From Candidatus Geothermarchaeum rappei (GTDB lineage Archaea; Thermoproteota; Nitrososphaeria; Geothermarchaeales; JDFR-13): 64,000 nt of DNA. Each line of letters begins with the position of its first letter. Within the stretch, counting starts at the first letter, position 1. The stretch lies in assembly GCA_002011085.2 (NCBI GenBank), contig MTMB02000001.1:1430446-1494445 (forward strand), read 5' to 3'. Below, one piece after another: positions 60,014 through 64,000 of this stretch. Below the pieces are notes generated by a model. It saw nothing but the letters and a program-made list of their open reading frames with translations. It made no database searches and was not told the origin of the DNA. Both the position numbers and the translations under genes were made by a program.

Positions 60014-61945
60014 CTATTTTAATAGGATAGTGTTGTATAACGGTAGTTTATGAGTGGGTACCTTAAAGAATTTCTCGATTGTATCTGAAAGATTAATTAT
60101 TTTTTCAGGCTCTCCATGAACTATATATACACTTCTCAACAGCTTCTTTAGTCTACTCACATATCCAAGCAACTGCTTTCTGTCACTGTGACCCGTGAAT
60201 CCATCTATTTTATGAACCTCCATATTTATGTTGATTGTACGGAGACGTCCATCTTCCATAAAGTCGACTTGTTTCATTCCATCAACAATCTTTCTACCTA
60301 ATGTGTCAGGAACCTGATAGGTTACAAATATAAGTGAGTGTTTTTCCTCCCCAGCAAATGCCTTGAAATACTCTATTACCGGCCCACCTTGCATCATACC
60401 CGATGTAGATAAAATTATTGATGGAGAGGGGTCTTGAATTATCTCATCACGTGTACTTGAAGTATCGACTGGAACAAGATATTCTGTGTTAAAGGGGTTT
60501 TCTCCACTTTCTCTGAACTCATTACGTATGCCAGACTTCAAATACTCGAGATAAACGCCATGAATCTTATTAGCTTCATCAATCATGCCATCTATGTACA
60601 CAGGGACTTCCGGAAGCTTCATTTCTTCAGGCGTATCCTTCCTAGTAAGATGATATATTACCGCTAATATCTCCTGAGCCCTACCTACCCCTGGAACCGG
60701 TATAAGGGCTTTTCCACCTCGCTCAAGTGTTTTTCTCACAACTAGAGAAAATAGGGCCTCTACATCCTTTCTAGGAGGGAGAATATCATATCGCCCACCG
60801 TATGTTGACTCCATAACTAGGGTCTCAGCCCTAGTGAAGTCGGATTTCGCTGGATCTAATAATCGCGTCTGCCCAAATTTGAAATCGCCAGTTAAAAGAA
60901 TGTTGTAAACACCCTCAGTTATATGTAGGTGGACCATTGCAGATCCTAAAATATGTCCTGCATTAAAGAATGTCAATTTAATATCGGGAGAGATATCTGT
61001 AACTTGGTTATATTTCAGGGTGATTGTGTGTCTAATCATATTATGTATATCCTGCTCATTATAAGGTGAAGCCCCGCTTCCTTTCTTAGAAAGATTTATA
61101 AGATCCTCTTGAAGAAGGATACTTAAAGGCAAGGTGGGTTCTGTCATGTATACTGGTCCTCGATAACCATGTTTATATAAAAAGGGTATCAGCCCTGAAT
61201 GATCTAGATGTGCATGTGTAACGATAACTGCATCGATCTCGTTGATATCAGTGTCTAGCAAGTCTATTCTTGGATATGCTGCTTCACGTGATTCTACATT
61301 GACTTTCAAACCAAAATCAATGAGAATCTTACTCTCTGTAGTTGATATTAAGGTAGCTGACCGCCCGACTTCTTCAGCACCGCCTAAGGCCGTTATCCTA
61401 ATCGCTTTACTTGGATTTATTGATGGGCGGAAAACACGATTGCCAACTGCAGATAGAAACCGCAGCGGCTCCCTCTTAGATTTTGGTTTATAATATATTC
61501 TACTAAAAACCTTAGGCACTTCTTTGAAATACCATCTAAAGACTGGTATCCATGCCGTTTCTTTTACTATCGCTGTAGTTATACGATGACGAAGGTCATT
61601 CGTCAGATATTGAGATATAAAGATAATAACTTCTCCTCTAGATTCATCGAAAAACATTCTATAACGCTCTCTCGGGATATCCTCTGCTTTAAATATATTC
61701 TCTATAATATGCCTAGCCTCATGAGGATCCTTTCGGATTCTAGGCTCAGATCGAATTACAAACCGTCTCTTGAATTTTGTGGCTAAGGAGGATATAAGCG
61801 ACGGGCTCTCGAAGAATATGAGGGGATTACGTGTATAAATAGCTAGAGTTGGCCCTTCGTATTCAATTCTAGTTATTTGGGCTTCCATTGGAATGCTTTT
61901 CAGCAGTTCAGTTGAAATCATGAGCTCATTGTTAAAATCCGTCAT
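60014..61945 (-). CDS. fttA: Archaeal CPSF-type ribonuclease FttA/aCPSF1 (transcription termination factor)
   Basis: 643 aa beta-CASP metallo-beta-lactamase nuclease with N-terminal KH domains (about residues 1-180). Catalytic motif THAHLDHSG near 241, FNAGHILGSAMVHLH, LLTGDFKFGQTRLLDPA, and the beta-CASP motifs STSGMMQGGP and GFTGHSDRKQL are intact. It cleaves nascent RNA at U-rich sites and terminates archaeal transcription. ATG 61945. It follows the proteasome beta gene on the same strand, across a 165-bp gap that holds its own promoter and a palindrome. Confidence 0.95.
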   Translation of the reverse strand: MTDFNNELMISTELLKSIPMEAQITRIEYEGPTLAIYTRNPLIFFESPSLISSLATKFKRRFVIRSEPRIRKDPHEARHIIENIFKAEDIPRERYRMFFDESRGEVIIFISQYLTNDLRHRITTAIVKETAWIPVFRWYFKEVPKVFSRIYYKPKSKREPLRFLSAVGNRVFRPSINPSKAIRITALGGAEEVGRSATLISTTESKILIDFGLKVNVESREAAYPRIDLLDTDINEIDAVIVTHAHLDHSGLIPFLYKHGYRGPVYMTEPTLPLSILLQEDLINLSKKGSGASPYNEQDIHNMIRHTITLKYNQVTDISPDIKLTFFNAGHILGSAMVHLHITEGVYNILLTGDFKFGQTRLLDPAKSDFTRAETLVMESTYGGRYDILPPRKDVEALFSLVVRKTLERGGKALIPVPGVGRAQEILAVIYHLTRKDTPEEMKLPEVPVYIDGMIDEANKIHGVYLEYLKSGIRNEFRESGENPFNTEYLVPVDTSSTRDEIIQDPSPSIILSTSGMMQGGPVIEYFKAFAGEEKHSLIFVTYQVPDTLGRKIVDGMKQVDFMEDGRLRTININMEVHKIDGFTGHSDRKQLLGYVSRLKKLLRSVYIVHGEPEKIINLSDTIEKFFKVPTHKLPLYNTILLK

Positions 61946-62007
61946 TTTTAATCAAACCCGTTTAAAACATCAAACACCAATTGTTTGTGTATACGCATGT
62001 TTGGGGG

Positions 62008-62032
62008 ATATTGAGATTATTTGTCTCAATAT
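62008..62032. promoter_or_regulatory. Palindrome at the expected start of the fttA transcript
   Basis: ATATTGAGA (62008-62016), 7-nt spacer, TCTCAATAT (62024-62032): a perfect 9-bp inverted repeat. On the minus strand it lies just downstream of TATA-like CATTTAAATATT (about 62028-62039), so it covers the likely transcription start of fttA. A second smaller repeat (CAAACA...TGTTTG) lies nearer the gene. It may be an operator or a leader hairpin. Confidence 0.5.
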
Positions 62033-62110
62033 TTAAATGCTTCTACTAACATTGGTTCGCACGCCTTTTTTAAGATTATCTAAACCTGATTATGTGAAGA
62101 CTGGTTACAG

Positions 62111-62797
62111 TCAAGTCCTTATATCAGACATATCTTTAAGATATGTATCCTTTTCTTCTCTGGAGAGCTCTCTATAACCCTTCTCGTCAATAATTGCAAT
62201 ATTAAAATCATCTCCACTTGCAACGTCTCTTTTCATCGCTGATAATAATGCTTTTGCAGCTAATGGTATTCCTTCATTAACAGACATATCTTCTCGGTAC
62301 TCGCTTTCAATTACTCCTATGGCAATTGGAGACCCAGATCCAGATACTGTGTAATTATCTTTTATAAGTGATCCGAATGGGTCCAGTTTGTATATCGAAA
62401 AACCATCGAGATCCTTTCCAGCGACGATTAACTCTGTGATCAATGGGAACATTCTATTTCTATACAGTATAAATGATAATAACCTTGCAGCTGCTTTGGC
62501 GGATACTTGTTTCCCGTATTTTAGCTCATAGAGATTAACATTGTATTTTAATATATCAATTATAGCTTGGGCATCGGCGACTACGCCGGCAATGGTAACA
62601 GCTATGTATGGCCGTATCATAAATATCTTTTTACCTATCTTATGAGCAACAAAATAGCCGGCAGTTACTCGTGTATCTGAGCCTAATACAACTCCGTCTT
62701 TACATTTTAATGCAAGGGTCGTAGTACCTGTCTTATAGATATTTTGATCGTCTCCATGCCTCGGCATCCTATTATAAAAATCCATTTTATACACCAT
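62111..62797 (-). CDS. psmB: Proteasome beta subunit, active type
   Basis: 228 aa. The propeptide of 24 residues ends at Gly24, exposing Thr25 (TGTTTLALKCKDGVVLGSD) as the catalytic nucleophile; GSDTRVTAGYF and HKIGKKIF carry the Asp and Lys partners. YTVSGSGSPIAIGV is the later Ser-Gly-Ser loop. Crenarchaea usually encode two beta subunits, of which this is the processed, active kind. TATA-like TTATAATAATTTA near 62818 makes the message nearly leaderless at ATG 62797; ATG 62785 is an alternative. Confidence 0.93.
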   Translation of the reverse strand: MVYKMDFYNRMPRHGDDQNIYKTGTTTLALKCKDGVVLGSDTRVTAGYFVAHKIGKKIFMIRPYIAVTIAGVVADAQAIIDILKYNVNLYELKYGKQVSAKAAARLLSFILYRNRMFPLITELIVAGKDLDGFSIYKLDPFGSLIKDNYTVSGSGSPIAIGVIESEYREDMSVNEGIPLAAKALLSAMKRDVASGDDFNIAIIDEKGYRELSREEKDTYLKDMSDIRT

Positions 62798-63092
62798 CGC
62801 TAAGAATAAAACTAAATTATTATAACAATAAACTTAAATTTACCCTCTAAGTTATTCTCTACACCTTATATATAAGTCTTAGAAACACCTAGCCAATATA
62901 TTATTTAATGTATGGTCTTTTATAAAACTCTCGTCTCTATAGTAATAAAGGATATTTTCCTAAGAGATATTATTTATTAACACCAAGAAAAAATTAATTT
63001 GGAGTGTTGGTTTGATTTATTTACTATATAGCAACGAAGTTTTTTGGGGAATAAAGCTTTAATATTTAATTTAGTGGAAGGTATGGAAAGAT
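62798..63092. other. Divergent promoter region between psmB and the G1P dehydrogenase gene
   Basis: AT-rich, with TATA-like elements for both directions (near 62818 leftward; CTTTAATATTTAATTTAG at 63056-63073 rightward). No frame with a start site, and no repeat or RNA fold, was found. Confidence 0.5.
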
Positions 63093-64000
63093 ATGAGAGG
63101 CGAGAATGAAATTCACAGAATGGATCTTCCTAAGACGGTGATAGTGGGAGAAGGCATATTAAATAGACTCAGCGAGATCTATGGACACATTAGAGAAGGG
63201 ATGGAGAAGATAGTTATTATCACAGGCCCTAATGTCTATAAAATTGTTGGGGAAGAGATAGATCCTAAAATACTTGATATAGATAAGAGGTTTTTCGCCT
63301 ATAGAGCTAGCTGGGAAGAAATCTATAGGATAGAGAAGGAAATAAAGAAACTTATTGATTCGGGAGTTCCTGTAGATATTATCATTGGCATAGGCGGTGG
63401 AAAAGTTATTGATGTTGCGAAAATGATTGCATTCAGGCTTAACAAGAGTTTTGTAAGTATTCCTACCACACCATCCCATGATGGAATAGCGAGTCAATTA
63501 GTGTCAATAAGAGGAGGGGGGAGAGCGTATTCCTATGTCACTAAGCCACCTACTGCAGTTATAGTTGATATTGAGATCATTAAAGATACACCGCATAAAT
63601 TTATAGCAAGCGGGGTGGGAGATGCGATTGCAAAAATAACAGCTGTAAAGGACTGGCAGTTAGCTAGAGACAAAAAAGGAGAATACTATGGAGAATATGC
63701 AGCTAGTTTAGCGCTACTTGGTGCTGAGCTTGTTAAAAGAAACAGTGAGAAAATTGGGTCAAGAGATCCTGAGGCAATTAGAACCTTAGTAGAGGCCTTG
63801 ATTAGTGATGGAGTGGCTGCTGGAATCGCTGGGAGTAGCAGACCGTGTAGCGGCTCTGAGCATTTGTTTAGTCATGCTTTAGACTTATATGGAGAAAAGC
63901 ATGCATTACATGGACAGCAAGTAGGAATAGGCACTATTTTGATGGCATATCTTCATGGCCTAGATCATGAGGAGATAGCTGATACATTAAGAAAGGCAAG
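63093..64000 (+). CDS. egsA: sn-Glycerol-1-phosphate dehydrogenase, 3' end outside window
   Basis: 302 codons visible; family members are about 350 aa, so roughly 50 residues are missing. It reduces DHAP to sn-glycerol-1-phosphate, the archaea-specific first step of ether-lipid backbone synthesis. IIGIGGGKVIDVAKMIAF is the NAD(P) loop; PTTPSHDGIASQLVS, CSGSEHLFSHALD and HALHGQQVGIGT carry the zinc ligands. ATG 63093 is behind GGAAGGTATGGAAAG. The start ATG at 63083 is out of frame and closes after eight codons. Confidence 0.93.
   Translation, partial: MRGENEIHRMDLPKTVIVGEGILNRLSEIYGHIREGMEKIVIITGPNVYKIVGEEIDPKILDIDKRFFAYRASWEEIYRIEKEIKKLIDSGVPVDIIIGIGGGKVIDVAKMIAFRLNKSFVSIPTTPSHDGIASQLVSIRGGGRAYSYVTKPPTAVIVDIEIIKDTPHKFIASGVGDAIAKITAVKDWQLARDKKGEYYGEYAASLALLGAELVKRNSEKIGSRDPEAIRTLVEALISDGVAAGIAGSSRPCSGSEHLFSHALDLYGEKHALHGQQVGIGTILMAYLHGLDHEEIADTLRKA

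Noticed and set aside
1-64000. CRISPR arrays, rRNA genes, insertion sequences, integrases, replication initiator genes
   Set aside because: No regularly spaced repeats, rRNA-like segments, transposase/integrase motifs or Orc1/Cdc6 genes were found by reading; a formal search could still find short remnants.

Overview
The window reads as a chromosomal segment of an AT-rich, thermophilic member of the Thermoproteota (Crenarchaeota), most like the Desulfurococcales. The pointers are archaeal-type translation and information genes (S15, S3Ae, L15e, EF-1beta, FEN-1, CDC48, TruD, Pth2, a GAN/RecJ-type nuclease, KEOPS Pcc1, the termination nuclease FttA/aCPSF1, a proteasome beta subunit), an sn-glycerol-1-phosphate dehydrogenase for archaeal lipids, a geranylgeranyl-reductase-family protein, and tRNA genes with introns. 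The order placement is inference; no database was searched. No CRISPR array, rRNA, insertion sequence or prophage was seen.

Layout. 1-14.6 kb is housekeeping: S15-recJ-pcc1-S3Ae, a TGS-domain GTPase, a 2-hydroxyacid dehydrogenase, L15e, truD/pth2, a lipid reductase, zinc ribbon-EF1beta, cdc48, then a fen-pcm-DUF371-methyltransferase run. 14.6-19.8 kb holds an MFS transporter whose frame is interrupted at a canonical -1 slippery heptamer, and a copper cluster (two tiny YHS/TRASH proteins, a P1B ATPase, a TRASH-containing Lrp-type regulator). 19.9-26.7 kb is one overlapping operon for glycerol-phosphate-type redox metabolism (GlpA-like, GlpB-like, FGGY kinase, AGPS/GlcD-like FAD oxidase, GlpC-like Fe-S protein, metallo-hydrolase). 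26.7-30.1 kb is the vitamin B6 region: pdxS-pdxT divergent from a threonine-synthase-like protein that has lost its PLP lysine and carries a C-terminal winged helix. A matching palindrome, TAGGT-N4-ACCTA, lies in the divergent promoter region and before the next small gene. 31-37 kb has an ECF transporter (S, fused A-A', T), a phosphoribosyltransferase, a PurP-like ATP-grasp protein and a saccharopine-dehydrogenase-like protein. 37-42.3 kb has two intron-containing tRNAs, a D-aminoacylase and two frame-broken genes. 42.5-50 kb has an AIR-synthase-like/ThiN pair, a zinc carboxypeptidase-like deacylase, a small gene bounded by an inverted repeat, an HD phosphohydrolase and hypotheticals. 50-60 kb is a surface/sensing region with two copies of a two-gene module: a membrane-anchored winged-helix regulator plus a secreted helical-repeat protein. 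Between them lie hemerythrin, acyl-CoA dehydrogenase, VKOR-like and membrane-protein genes. 60-64 kb returns to core genes (FttA, PsmB, truncated G1P dehydrogenase).

Strongest leads: (1) the lysine-less threonine-synthase/PadR-type fusion beside pdxST with a shared palindrome, a candidate archaeal counterpart of bacterial PdxR; (2) the duplicated membrane-regulator/secreted-protein module; (3) the possible programmed frameshift in the MFS gene. Three genes show broken frames, all in accessory genes; small assembly indels cannot be excluded for any of them.
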